Of a stretch of 64,000 nucleotides of DNA, positions 46,163 to 56,623 are shown piece by piece; within the stretch, counting starts at the first letter, position 1, and each line of letters opens with the position of its first letter. Location of the stretch: positions 124,001 through 188,000 of the forward strand of contig RSEE01000028.1 of NCBI GenBank assembly GCA_003971905.1, written 5' to 3'. The DNA comes from Moniliella sp. 'wahieum' (taxonomy: Eukaryota > Basidiomycota > Moniliellomycetes > Moniliellales > Moniliellaceae). A model generated the notes under the pieces. That model was given only the letters and a program-made list of their open reading frames with translations. It searched no databases and had not been told where the DNA came from. Made by a program: the position numbers and the translations under genes.

Positions 46163-49100
46163 ATGCACTCAGACAACGTCCCCGCTTCGTCTGATGCTCT
46201 TTCTAATGCTCGCTCCTGGCATCACCCCAATGCGGCTACTGGCCTACCCCAGGCCTATCAGCCCTTGCATCCAGCGGAAAACACGGGACACGACACCATT
46301 TTTTGACGAAATGATTTGCGCGGACAGTGTTGGGTATGTGTTCATCCATGCCGCCTTCATCTCCTGACTCTTGTCCCTTTTTTTGTTATTGCTGCAGCCC
46401 GGCTACATCGCACCCTCCTGCCGCATCCCTCGTCTCCGCTGCAGACGCCAGCAATCCCAACTACACCGCTCCAGGGCCGGCGCAAGCTTCCTGGGACCAG
46501 CCCCCTACCACATCCAGCGTGTCGGCTACGGATCCCCGTGACGATGTTTCGGCAGTGGCTCATCTGCAACAGGGATGAGTTCGTATCCCATGCTTTTCAG
46601 AAGCGGGCATCCGACGTGTCCGCGAACATGTCCCAATTCGGTGCTGGCTCTCACTATAGTCATACCAGCGATGCGGATCTAGGCTACACAGCCAAACCAT
46701 CGTACGCCCTCCCCGAGACCAGCTAGACCAGCTGCAAGTCCACGTACATGGCGTTGCGCTCATAGGAGCCAAAGTCGTGTGGAGACACAAATCCGTATGC
46801 GCATCGAGCTTGTTCGCAACAAGATTTACGGTGGTGGAGGTTCCATTGCTGATGATGGGAGGAGCCGGCTCCTGACATGGGGATGGCGTCGAGTCAAGCG
46901 TGCAGTACTGCCACGCCCGCTTTGGACCCCCAGAGTTGTGGCAGCGCATTGGGAGCTTCACTCACGTCAAGCTGCCTCCAGGAACAGGGACTCGGCGTAA
47001 GGGTCGCAAGTTTAAGGAACCGCAAGTTAACCCCCAAGAGACGTTGTTTCTCGACGCAACCGTTGTAACGCGACGTCACCACATGATCGTGTCTATGTGT
47101 GTGAGGGATGCCAAACGAGAGAGCGCAAACGTATCCTCCGCATGAAGGGACGATCCAAGCGTAATGGAGACACGGCCAAGCCCACAAGTACTGGCGACCG
47201 CACTGGCGACACGGGCAATGTTGATGGTGTGGACAGCGACCGCAAAAATGGGCTGGAATCAGAGGAAGCCCCCACTGTGGAGGAGATCCAATCGTTTGGC
47301 ATTGACCCTTCACTGCCCAACGCAGTGGATCTAGCTTTGCGTGTGCGGGAGGAGCGAGCAAGAGAGCGCGTGGTCGTGTTTAACACAGGCGACTATGTCG
47401 AGTTTCACAACGGCGAAGCTGTTCTCCCGACTCGTATCACCTGCTACTGCCGTCACCACAAGGAGAAGATTGGCTTTTGCATCATCTTCACCCTGCGAGA
47501 CTGGACTGGGCAGCTGTTAGCTACGGGGACCACTCCACCCATCATGATCACCGACGATCATAAAACTTCACAAGGTCCTCAAGCTCAGGCCCATATGCAA
47601 GCTCAGGCCGATGCTCTCGCGAGGTACTCGCCCAAGCCCGTGCTAATAGGGCGGCTAGCCTTCGCGCGCAAGGGATCACCTCGCCTCCGGCCCCCCTCTT
47701 TGGATCACCGAGCTTCGACGAACCTTCTTCCGTATCGCCTCATACATGCCGTGTGGTTTGGATGCGGCGGGCACCATCCCAGCCCAGAACAGCCCTGCTG
47801 GCCGCGTTGAAAGAGCGGCGCAAGAGCTCCAATTCGCGGTCAAAACCATATGCCCGCTGCCTTAGCATGCATCTTCGTCCCAGACGATGGGTTCTGCTAG
47901 CGCACGCCCATCACATCGGCAATCTTCTCGCCACTCTCTCGGAACTGGAGATACAGCCATGTCCCTGGCGTCAAACGATGGGACTCCGCCGACATTTGAC
48001 CCACGCATGTCAATCACTTCTGCTGTTTCCCTTCAACCACCCGACGCGTCTGTCCGTTCGCGCAAGAGTGTGGTTAGCTCTGTTTCTGCAAACGAAGCGC
48101 AGCTGGTTGCTTCACCTGCCTCGAGTCATGGCACAGTGCCAACGGGTCCGATGCCCCTCTCTGCACTTCAATCTGGCTTGGCGCCAGATACACTTCAGCC
48201 TTTGCCCGATCCTGGAAATCTGTCATCGTTGAGCCCCAATGCAGGCAATCCTTCGGCCTATACGGATTCGTCTATGCTGCTTCAAGCGTATGCGTTTGCT
48301 CGGTCTCAAGCGGAAGCAATGTTTGGGAACAGCCCTATGTTCTTTAACGGCCAGGGCCAGCCCAACCCTCATGTCTATGCCGCCATGTTATCTGCTATGC
48401 AGTCGCTGCGCAATGAGCAGCAGACCGACGCTCCAGGGGCAAACACCTCTTTGGCCTTTCCTCCTGTGGTCCCGACGCTCCCCCAGCCCCTTCTAGTGCT
48501 CGGGCCAGCACGGCCGGTTTGGTTGATGTGGCGATGGACACTTCGGCAGGTCAACCCGCAGTACACTCTGCATTACAGACTTCGATGAGGAAAGCACTGC
48601 TCTTGCTGTGCCTAAGATCGCCCAGCTCATTCCGTTTGAGGGCCCTACTACGGGAGGGATTGAGGTTACTGTGTTGGGGGAGAATTTTGTCGAAGGAATC
48701 AGCGCCGTTTTTGGAGACTATCCGGCCATCTCCACCAAAGTGTGGGCGAAGAATACCTTGGTTTGTGTTCTTCCCCCAGCGTCATCTCCTGGCCCAGTGA
48801 TCGTCAGTCTTCGTCTGCCCATTCACCCGTCCCATTCCATTCCGAAACCGAGGAACAACCCCCTTTAGCTTTCTTTACATACGTCGAACAAGCGGACCGT
48901 TCCCTGATGGAGCTCGCTCTGCAGTTGTGGGACTCAAGATGACCGGCCAAATGCACTCAGCGCGCGACGTTGCCATGCGCGTTGTCGGGACCGGCGCCGA
49001 TACCTCAGCGGGGGTGGGGCCGGGTCGACGGGGTCGAGGCCAGAAGGGCAGCAACACTCCACCGGTGGTGTTGCCTCACAGTTCACTTTGCTTGCGCGTG

Positions 49101-50478
49101 ACGCTACTACGGGAAGCTCGTCCAACCCTGTCCAATTACAGGACTCGCTGTTGTCATTGCTGGCCATGTCAGATGAGCAGATTCCTGTCTCGCATTCACA
49201 AGAAGTGGTAGAGGAACGTGGCGCGCCATGGGTCTGCCGTGCTCGCCTGCCTCCTCATGCACGAAGCCGAGCCGTTGGCTTGGCAAATCAAGCGGGGCAG
49301 ACGCTTCTCCACTTGGCCGTCGTCCTCGGGTTGCGCAATTGGTGGACGACCTGCTACGTCGCGGTGCCCCAGTCAATGCCCAAGATCGATGTGGACTAAC
49401 GCCATTACATTTTGCCGCCATGCATGGACGCACAAGCATTGCTCGTCGACTGTTGTCCAACTTTGCTAACCCATTCGCGCGGACTCGGACAGGGCTCGCG
49501 CCCCTGGAGCTTGCTCGCACTAGCAAGCAGGACGAGATGGTTGCTCTCCTCCAGACCCATTTCGCCGACCTTGCTTCTTCGCCGTCAACAAGCCTGGTGA
49601 ACGCTCGAGACGAATCTTGGGCTTGGTCCGAGGATGACTTCGCCGCAAAAGGTGAGAATAATTTGGCTGGTTCATCGGCCAAGGCAGCTATTGCCGCTCC
49701 CCGTTCTCGATGCACTTCGGTTGATGAGGACAATCTCTCTTCTTCCAGTGTGTCCGAGTCCCAACCCGACTCGTGTCGAGCCTCTCCCGAAGTGTCTGCA
49801 CCAGTGACCACTCAGACCAGAAAGCGGAGAAGTCATCCTCGGCATCGAAAAAATCTGGGCGAGCGTCAGGACAACACGGGAGAAGGCGTCATTGGAAAAG
49901 CCCATCTCGTCCGAAAAGAGGCCTTCAGTGTCCGAAGAGAAGAAAGCGTTGGCAGCCAGGTTGGCGATGGTGGCCTGAGAACCCACGACGCAAGTTTGGC
50001 CTGTCGAAGCTGCAACAATCCTTTCCCCTGCTGCCTTGACTGCTACGCCTATTTCGGTCTTCCACGTGGGTCTTTCCTCCAACGAACCGGTCTTGGCCTC
50101 TGCGGAGGAAAGGAATAAAGCGATTGCACCTTCCACTGCGACACAGACTGATCCCTCGGGTTCGTTGCAGCACTCTCGCAGGAGGAGCTCGTCTGTGATG
50201 TCTGGGGGGACCTCGATTCGCAAGCGTGGCTCCAGGAGCAAGGCGAAGGACGATGGCCGGGATGGAGCTGTGATGGTCGTGGCTTCGAACGGGGGTGCCA
50301 AGGGGCGGCGCGCCCCCCCTGGTGGGAGGACCGGATGCTGCTGTTCTTCTGGTTGCCAGCTCTGTTTGTGGCCCTCGTCGTCTTCCTGTTGATCTCGATC
50401 GGACCCTTGCAGCACCTGCACGATGCGATGCGCAAAGGCAACCTGTTCAAGCTGTATCCTGACGAACGTCAGCTATGA
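46163..50478 (+). CDS. Spt23/Mga2-like membrane-anchored transcription regulator (IPT/TIG + ankyrin)
   Basis: In yeast, Mga2 and Spt23 are ER-anchored precursors released by ubiquitin-dependent processing, and they activate the fatty-acid desaturase gene OLE1. The locus shows the family order. A disordered N-terminus starts MHSDNVPASSDALSNARSWH and has an intron at about 46334-46397 (GTATGT...CAG). RVETQIRMRIELV lies near 46776-46814. The conserved domain has FTHVKLPPGTGTRRKGRKFK, then QETLFLDATVV, NTGDYVEFHNGEAVLPTRIT and HHKEKIGFCIIFTLRDWTGQ (about 46950-47530). An IPT/TIG domain (LIPFEGPTTGGIEVTVLGEN, about 48628-48870) is followed by ankyrin repeats (GLTPLHFAAMHGRTSIARRL and neighbours, about 49270-49560). 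A single C-terminal hydrophobic segment (MLLFFWLPALFVALVVFLLI, about 50335-50395) precedes the tail ending DERQL and TGA 50476-50478. Many one-base slips are present. It is a single gene of this type, where budding yeast has two paralogs. Confidence 0.9.
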
Positions 50479-52007
50479 TCCGCCTTGCCCAGCTGCACTC
50501 TATTCGGTTGATGGGGGCACTATGTCTCCCACCCTCTTATTGCCGCTTGACCTCCCCTTCCTGTTCTTGTGCCTTGTTCCGCTCCTCTCCCGCACCTGCG
50601 TCTGCCTTTACTTGCTCGTGAGACCGTTGTTGTATGGTCTTTTCTGGAGTGTGCTGGTCGCTGCGCCTCGCCCTCTCTCTTTCCTCTGTGACGCGCATTG
50701 CTGATGCGATCGATGCGCCTCTTCCGCCGGCGACCTTCGGAGCGCTCCATGTATCTACCTACCCACTCGCTCCAGCTACTGCGGTCCTCCCTATGCCCCT
50801 CTCGCCTATGGCTCGCAATCTGCCCCCACCCCCTCCGCTCACTGTTTGGTCTCTCCCCAACGAAGGCTCGCCGCGTAGAATCGATAACTGTTTGACAAGT
50901 GGCCGAGAATGGAAGGCGATATCATAGCGCGCGTCGTATAGTGAGTGGCTCACGATCGTACTGCAGATCAAGATGCAAAAATGTTTCCTCAAGACGTACG
51001 GGCGTGCCGGAGCGAGCGCCGCGCAGTACCCTCCGCCAAACCCGGACCAACATTGACTGGGCCTGTTGTTTGATGTGGTCCCTGCTGAGGAAGGAGGGGG
51101 TGGCCAGGGACTACAGAAGCAGGGTGGGACTTGTGGGAGGAGGCTCCCCGGTATGAGGACCAGACGTGGATGATGACTACAACCAAAACGACTTCTACTT
51201 TGGTTCGGGCGGCGAGCTGAGGATGGTAACGATGGCGACGATGGCAACGATGGCGACGATGGTGGGGTAATGGCGAGGTACGTTCGAGTATATAGTCGCT
51301 ATGCCCCAGTTGTGAGGCCTCATCGATTTGCGCATATCCTACCTTTCCCGCCATTGGCGCCGCTCAACTGCGTATTCACGGTTCATCAAGAACTATACCA
51401 CACTGACTGCACTTGTTTGCCGGGCAACTCGTTTCGGATTGTATACCACTACACCACTTCTCCTGGCGAGAAAAGATACGGGACGGGCTGTGACCTACGT
51501 GCAGAGTGGGCATGAGTGGGCGTGAGCAGTCGGAATGGAATATGGCCGTTGTTTCGTAAAGAAGCGGGGAAAGAAAGGGATTGGAGGGTCCGTATGAGAG
51601 CCACCGCAAGTAGAAGCAGGAAACGACGGGGCGCGCACGGACAGGCATGCAGGCATCAACGTGAAGAAAGGGGTGGGCACTGCGGCAAGGACTAGACAAC
51701 CCTCCACCCGGAGCTCGCAGCCAGCGAAAGCACCATGGGGGAGGGCAATGCTGCCAGCGTGGGGTAGGTATTGCAGCGCAGTATGGCAGCCGAGCCAAAG
51801 CGCATGCGGAGGGGAAGGAACAGGGACGAGGTCAGCAGATGGTAGACAAGTGGATGAGTGGACGAGGAAAAGGGGGATAGATGGTGGTGGTATACAGGCA
51901 CGGGGCCAGGCAAGAGCAAAACGATTGGAGCCACCGCTCCGCAGTACCGCGTTCATTTGGGGCAAACCGCCGTGCGGGAACAAGAGAAGTCTCCCCCCGA
52001 AACGGAC
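50479..52007. other. Convergent intergenic region
   Basis: 1.5 kb between the ends of the regulator gene and the Ras gene, so it should hold both 3' UTRs. It contains a 9-base tandem GATGGCAAC/GATGGCGAC at 51221-51264 and no recognisable coding sequence. Confidence 0.45.
51221..51264. repeat. 9-base tandem GATGGYRAC
   Basis: Between four and five near-identical copies in direct array, differing only at the two positions Y and R. Confidence 0.75.
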
Positions 52008-52750
52008 TTAGAGGATAATGCATCCGCCACAGCAGCCAGAGTCGTGGGCGCCATCCTCCGCTTGCAAGGGCTGCATCCCACCCGCAATTCCAGCCCCCGC
52101 AGGCATCATCCCGGCCCCTCCCCCTACCCCTGCGCCGGCACCGGCACCGACGCCGGCGCTGGGCCCGTACCCGGCGCTCGCTGTTCCGCCCAAGCCGAGA
52201 TGCCCCCCCGTGAGCTCGCGGTTAAAACGACGAATCTCACGAACCAAATTGTAGAAGGCTTCATCCACATTGATCCGCTGCTTGGCACTCGTCTCGGTGA
52301 AGCGGCAGCCAAACATCTTGGCCAGTTCGCGGCCCTCATGAGATCCCACCTGACGCTCGTACTCCAAGTCGCACTTATTAGCCACCACGACAACGGGGAA
52401 GCGGTCCTTGTCCTTGACACGGAGGATCTGTTGGTGGAAGGTGCTGATCTCATCAAACGAGCTGCGACTGGTGATGGAGAAACCAGGAGAAAGCCCTCGC
52501 CGGTGCGCATATATTGCTCGCGCATGGCCGAGTACTCCTCCTGGCCAGCAGTGTCGAGCACGTCGAGGAGGGCGACCTCGTCGTCAATGACGCATTGCTT
52601 GCGGTACGAGTCCTCGATGGTGGGGTCGTACTCGTCGACAAAGTGGGACTGGATGAACTGGATGGTAAGTGCGCTCTTGCCAACGCCGCCGCCGCCGACG
52701 ACAACAAGCTTGTACTCGCGCAAGAACTGGGCGGGCATGACGCCAGACAT
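52008..52750 (-). CDS. RAS1: Ras-family small GTPase (Ras1-like)
   Basis: A membrane-bound molecular switch, probably upstream of adenylate cyclase or the morphogenetic/mating MAPK pathway, by family knowledge. Motifs are [20 protein letters not shown] then GGVGKSALT (P-loop), effector loop [34 protein letters not shown] (switch II), [12 protein letters not shown] (NKxD) and [14 protein letters not shown]. The hypervariable tail is a Gly/Ala/Pro-rich linker ending [12 protein letters not shown]. This gives two likely palmitoylation Cys and a CaaX box whose final Leu predicts geranylgeranylation rather than farnesylation. A one-base deletion in a T run near 52487 shifts the frame after EGFLLV and is probably an error. 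The stop TAA reads from 52010 to 52008. No intron is visible. The symbol is by closest family resemblance. Confidence 0.93.
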
Positions 52751-55033
52751 GGTGGTGGATGGGGGGTGGCCGGACCAAGGGCGTGGGGGCGAATGCTGGG
52801 CTGCGCTGCGCTGCGCCTGGGCTCTGAGAGGGTCTGGGGCGCGGCAGAGCAGAACGCAGCGCAGGGGAACCCAAGCCCAGCAGGGCGCTGTGCCACCGGC
52901 GCCCCAGAGCCAAAGCGGCGCCGGCCAGCCACACACTGTCCCCGTGCCACATCCGCACCCTGCCGTTCCGTGATGAGTTTCGCGGTGTGTCAGATCCCGC
53001 CCCAGAGCCCAGTGCCCCTGTGCCTGCATCCGCGCCTACGCTTACCGTTAAACGTCCTTTGGGCGTTTTGGGGCCTTTGCGACGTTTTTTTAATCCCGAG
53101 GCCTCCACGAGCGTCACGACCTTAGGGTTGTAGCCGTCGACTAGCTTGCCTCGGCTCGGCGCTCAGACGCTCAGGCACCACCCGGCGAGGCTGGCTGGAA
53201 CCAGTCCACCACCTCGCTTTCCTTGCCCTCACGCAGTGTGGCTGCATCCCTGGCGGTGGCGTATGCCACATAGCTTCTAGGGCGCTACTTGACGCCCGGG
53301 TCCTAATGTGCCCCTGCCGCTCAATGAGAAAAGGAGCAGGGTCGCACTCGCGTTCTGAATATTGAAAGAGAGAATCGGCAAGTTGGCATATCTGCTGCTG
53401 ACCATTAATTGCATACAGGACCCTTAAGCCCCAAACCGGAGCGTCAGGGCATCCGGTGCGCGTGGGTACGCAGACAGCCCACTACACCACGGGGGTTATT
53501 CGCTTTCTTTTGCCACAGTCATCGAAGCCATCAGTCGTTGGGTAAGTACGGGCACGAGTTTGCGCCCATCTCAGGTCGCTCGCGCATGTGGTCAATTAGT
53601 ATCTCTGGCAGTGGCAATGACGGCTCGATAAGAGGTGCAGGCGAAATGACGGTCTGGGCGCGCGAAGCCAGTCTCCTATATATATACGCCTACATCCCAT
53701 TTTACCGTTTCTTTGTTGGCTCACCACACTGGCGGATGCACCACAAAAATGTTTAACCAAAGTGTGCACATATCTTGACTCACCATGTGTGCGCTCTCAG
53801 TTACTCTTTTGTGCCATCAGTGTGCTTTACTACGTTTACTGCTGCCCCCCTACTATGTGGTATCCCGCTATAAGCAGGCACAGAGCCTATACTACTGATG
53901 ACCAATTGGCTGGCAATTAAACATACAGAAGATTGAAGGTATTGAGAACAGGTGAGTGCATGGATGACATGCGTCTCAAGCGTCAAATTGCGTCGCTTCC
54001 ACGTTGATTCTTCTACATTTTGAGAGTATCGGATGTGTTGAGCCACACCGTCGGTGGCTCGTGTGTTTTGGCCAACGTCTCTTCAGTTTCTCCCTCAGGC
54101 CTGCGAGTTCCGTTTTGTTTTCTTGCTTCTATTTTACCTGTTCTGCAGCCTAGCCCGTGGAGGAGACTCTGGGGCTGGTTAATGTTCCTCTGTAGGTGTT
54201 GCTGATTGGTTTAGACCACTACCACCACTAGCAGAACGATTGCATCATGCTCGAGAACATCAGGATCTAGTAGATCTCATCAGGATGTATTGTGGATAGG
54301 GTAGAGGACAACAGAAGCGAACACAGGGGAGCACAATGGAAACCAAAAAGGGCGATGAGGACAACGCGTGTTTCTGTGCCACCGTCGCAAAGAAGGTCTG
54401 TCTAGGGATGCCATTTAAACTCCACGTCACGCGTCACGACAGAAAAGCGTACTTTCGACTATCTATAATCTCTAACACACGCCGGATGAGCAGGTCGGTT
54501 AAAGCGCAGCCTTTTTTTGTCCCGCCTTAGTAAGCTCTGTCAATGATATGGTTACAGTATATATATACGTCTCTCGATTCGCTGCACACACCATACACAT
54601 CACCGGCCCAAAAGATGTCTCAAGATAATGGCAAGATATCCTGGGGTTTGAGGGTCTAACCTCACGCGTCACGGTGAGGCCACGGAGAGATCTGAGATCT
54701 GATGCCTCAGAGGAGGCTGCGGGATGCTCCGGTCAAATAACCGGCACGGTGTGGTGTGGCTGAGTGATCTTTCGATCAGTTTTGTACCCTATAACATTGG
54801 CATGCATTATATAACAGCCTAGAGCGTCTGTTGTTTGCACGTTGGATGAAATGCAAGAAGCGATTTAAACCTCATGTTTTCAGCCCAAAAGTAATCAGTT
54901 ACTCACAAGTTACTATCGCTATAGCGTTCCTATATAGTAGCTTACTGCAGCTATTCCCCTGCCGGTTATCGAGAAGTTATCGTAACCGGTTACCGTAACC
55001 GTTACCTATTTTTTCGATCTATCCAAGTCGCCC
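52751..55033. other. Intergenic region upstream of Ras and of the retrotransposon
   Basis: 2.3 kb without a recognised gene. The first 350 bases upstream of the Ras start are GC-rich and are probably its promoter and leader. Near 54688-54702 lies a GAGATCTGAGATCTGA word. At about 54966-55010 a GTTATCGTAACCGGTTACCGTAACCGTTACC cluster ends 20 bases before the retrotransposon. Confidence 0.5.
55029..55033. other. Target-site duplication, left copy
   Basis: CGCCC directly before the left LTR is repeated exactly at 60301-60305 directly after the right LTR. Five bases is the usual size for Ty1/copia integration. Confidence 0.85.
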
Positions 55034-55244
55034 TGTTGACCACCAGTGGTCTAGAGCCCATCGGCCTTCAGTGACACGTGGCCCGATCCACACAGTGCAC
55101 CGGGGCAGTGAGTTCCGACCCTTCCACGGGTTTCCACTGGCCTCCAGGCCAGGAGCCTATCAAGGCCCATAGCTCTAGCTCTCCTTAGCTCTTGAATGCC
55201 ATCTCCATCGACCATCGCCAGCATCGCTAGCTAGGCCTGTGACA
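55034..55244 (+). repeat. 5' LTR of copia element
   Basis: 211 bases, beginning TGTTGACCACCAGTGGTCTA and ending GGCCTGTGACA. Identical to the copy at 60090-60300. It should hold the Pol II promoter of the element. An inverted pair CCACCAGTGG lies near its left end. I could not match the bases directly after it to the 3' end of the initiator tRNA in this window, so the primer tRNA is not identified. Confidence 0.93.
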
Positions 55245-55391
55245 GAGCTACAATCTGAAGCACCCCACTGGCGCAAAGGATCAATACTCAGCACCACCAT
55301 CGGCGCCCACCGTCACCACCACCACCCCAACGCCACCATCGGCACCACACACCAACCAATTCAAAAAAAAACAAAGGAAAAATCAGCCACC

Positions 55392-56623
55392 ATGCCCCCC
55401 GAACTGGAAGAAAACACCCCTCCTCCCGAAGTCTCTGTCATCGAAGAGGCGCAGGACATCGACGAACCGACCACCACCCCTGTCTCCGACCCGACCTGGC
55501 AACAGGCCCTCACCGACGTCAGAGACAACCTCCTCGCAAGCACCCGCGCGTTCAAGCCCACCAGCGCTGACAATCTCCGCTCCACATGCCGCTCGTTCGC
55601 TACGGATGCACACACGGCGGCGTATGGACCGAAGAGCAAGAAAACACCGGGCGGAAAGGAAAATTGGATCTACACGCTCACCCTCGCGTTGGAGAAATAT
55701 GTATTGGCCGTTGAATTCACGAAGCCGCAAAACACCCGTGAGGCCCTTGCATCCGCGAGTGAGGACATGGCCGAGCTTCGCCACGCTGAGAAACGCGCGT
55801 CAAAAGAGATCGAGCGTACCAACGCGACGCGCAAGGACGCCTTCCGCGACCCCACCGAATATGTGCTCTGGGAGCCCTCCATCCTCAACATCCTGGACCG
55901 CATCCACCCCCCGCGAAGGACATCGTTCGCTCCGGTCCATCGTCACCACACTACGACTCGTCCCTCGATCTACGCCTCCAGAACCTTCTGTGGTCCCACC
56001 TCCCGAACGACGTTCAATCTGCCATTATTGCACAGGACAACGTTGACACGTCAGCTGACTTGCTCCGTGCCCTGCGAAACAAATACGGTACGGTCGACTG
56101 CAAGACGTATCATGAATTGTCCAGTCGCTTTCACCACTGCTACCAAAACCGGCGCAGCGGGAGCGCGTTCCTATCTGAAATGGGGACGCTCCGCAACCGG
56201 ATCAGCGCAACCACACCGATGTCGGACGAGCAATTCCGCCGTATCCTCGTCGGGGCCCTCCGCGACCCTGGTGACCGTCGCCGCCTAGAGCACATGACTC
56301 TGGCGGAGACAATGCAAGACGTGGAGAGAATCCCAGCGGACCCAGAGTACAGAATTCCGTACCGGGGCCGTCACCCCCGGACCGCCAACTCGGGCGCTGG
56401 CAAACACGACAGCGCGGGATCCCAGCAGCATAGCGGGGGTCCTCCTGCCGGTGCATCTCCCCGTAGCGGGGGTGCTCTTGCGAGAAAGCCGTCCGGCCAC
56501 ACCGGGGTTCCTTCGAACAACAAATGGCACCGCAACAGCTCCGCGCGAGCGCACATTGCCACCGAAGACGACGTCTCCGAAGGGGAGACCCTGTCTGTGG
56601 ACCTTGCCCTATCTGACAAATAG
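55392..56623 (+). CDS. Copia gag-like structural protein
   Basis: Starts at the ATG in CCACCATGC context and reads MPPELEENTPPPEVSVIEEA. A helical gag-like middle includes NWIYTLTLALEKYVLAVEFT, and after a slip near 55912 LRLQNLLWSHLPNDVQSAII, LLRALRNKYGTVD and FLSEMGTLRNRI. These resemble the UBN2/gag-polypeptide of copia elements. The C-terminal part is rich in Gly, Ser and His and shows no CCHC zinc knuckle. Translation stops at TAG 56621-56623 and the same frame continues into protease. The slip lies in a C-run (CACCCCCCGCG) and is probably a length error. Confidence 0.85.

Noticed and set aside
49107-50421. Two minus-strand frames of 234 and 249 codons
   Set aside because: Antisense to the ankyrin region and C-terminus of the Mga2-like gene.
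55245-55275. Primer-binding site matching the initiator tRNA in this window
   Set aside because: Bases after the left LTR (GAGCTACAATCTG) share only GAGCTA with the complement of the tRNA 5' half and do not match the 3' end, so no primer assignment is made.
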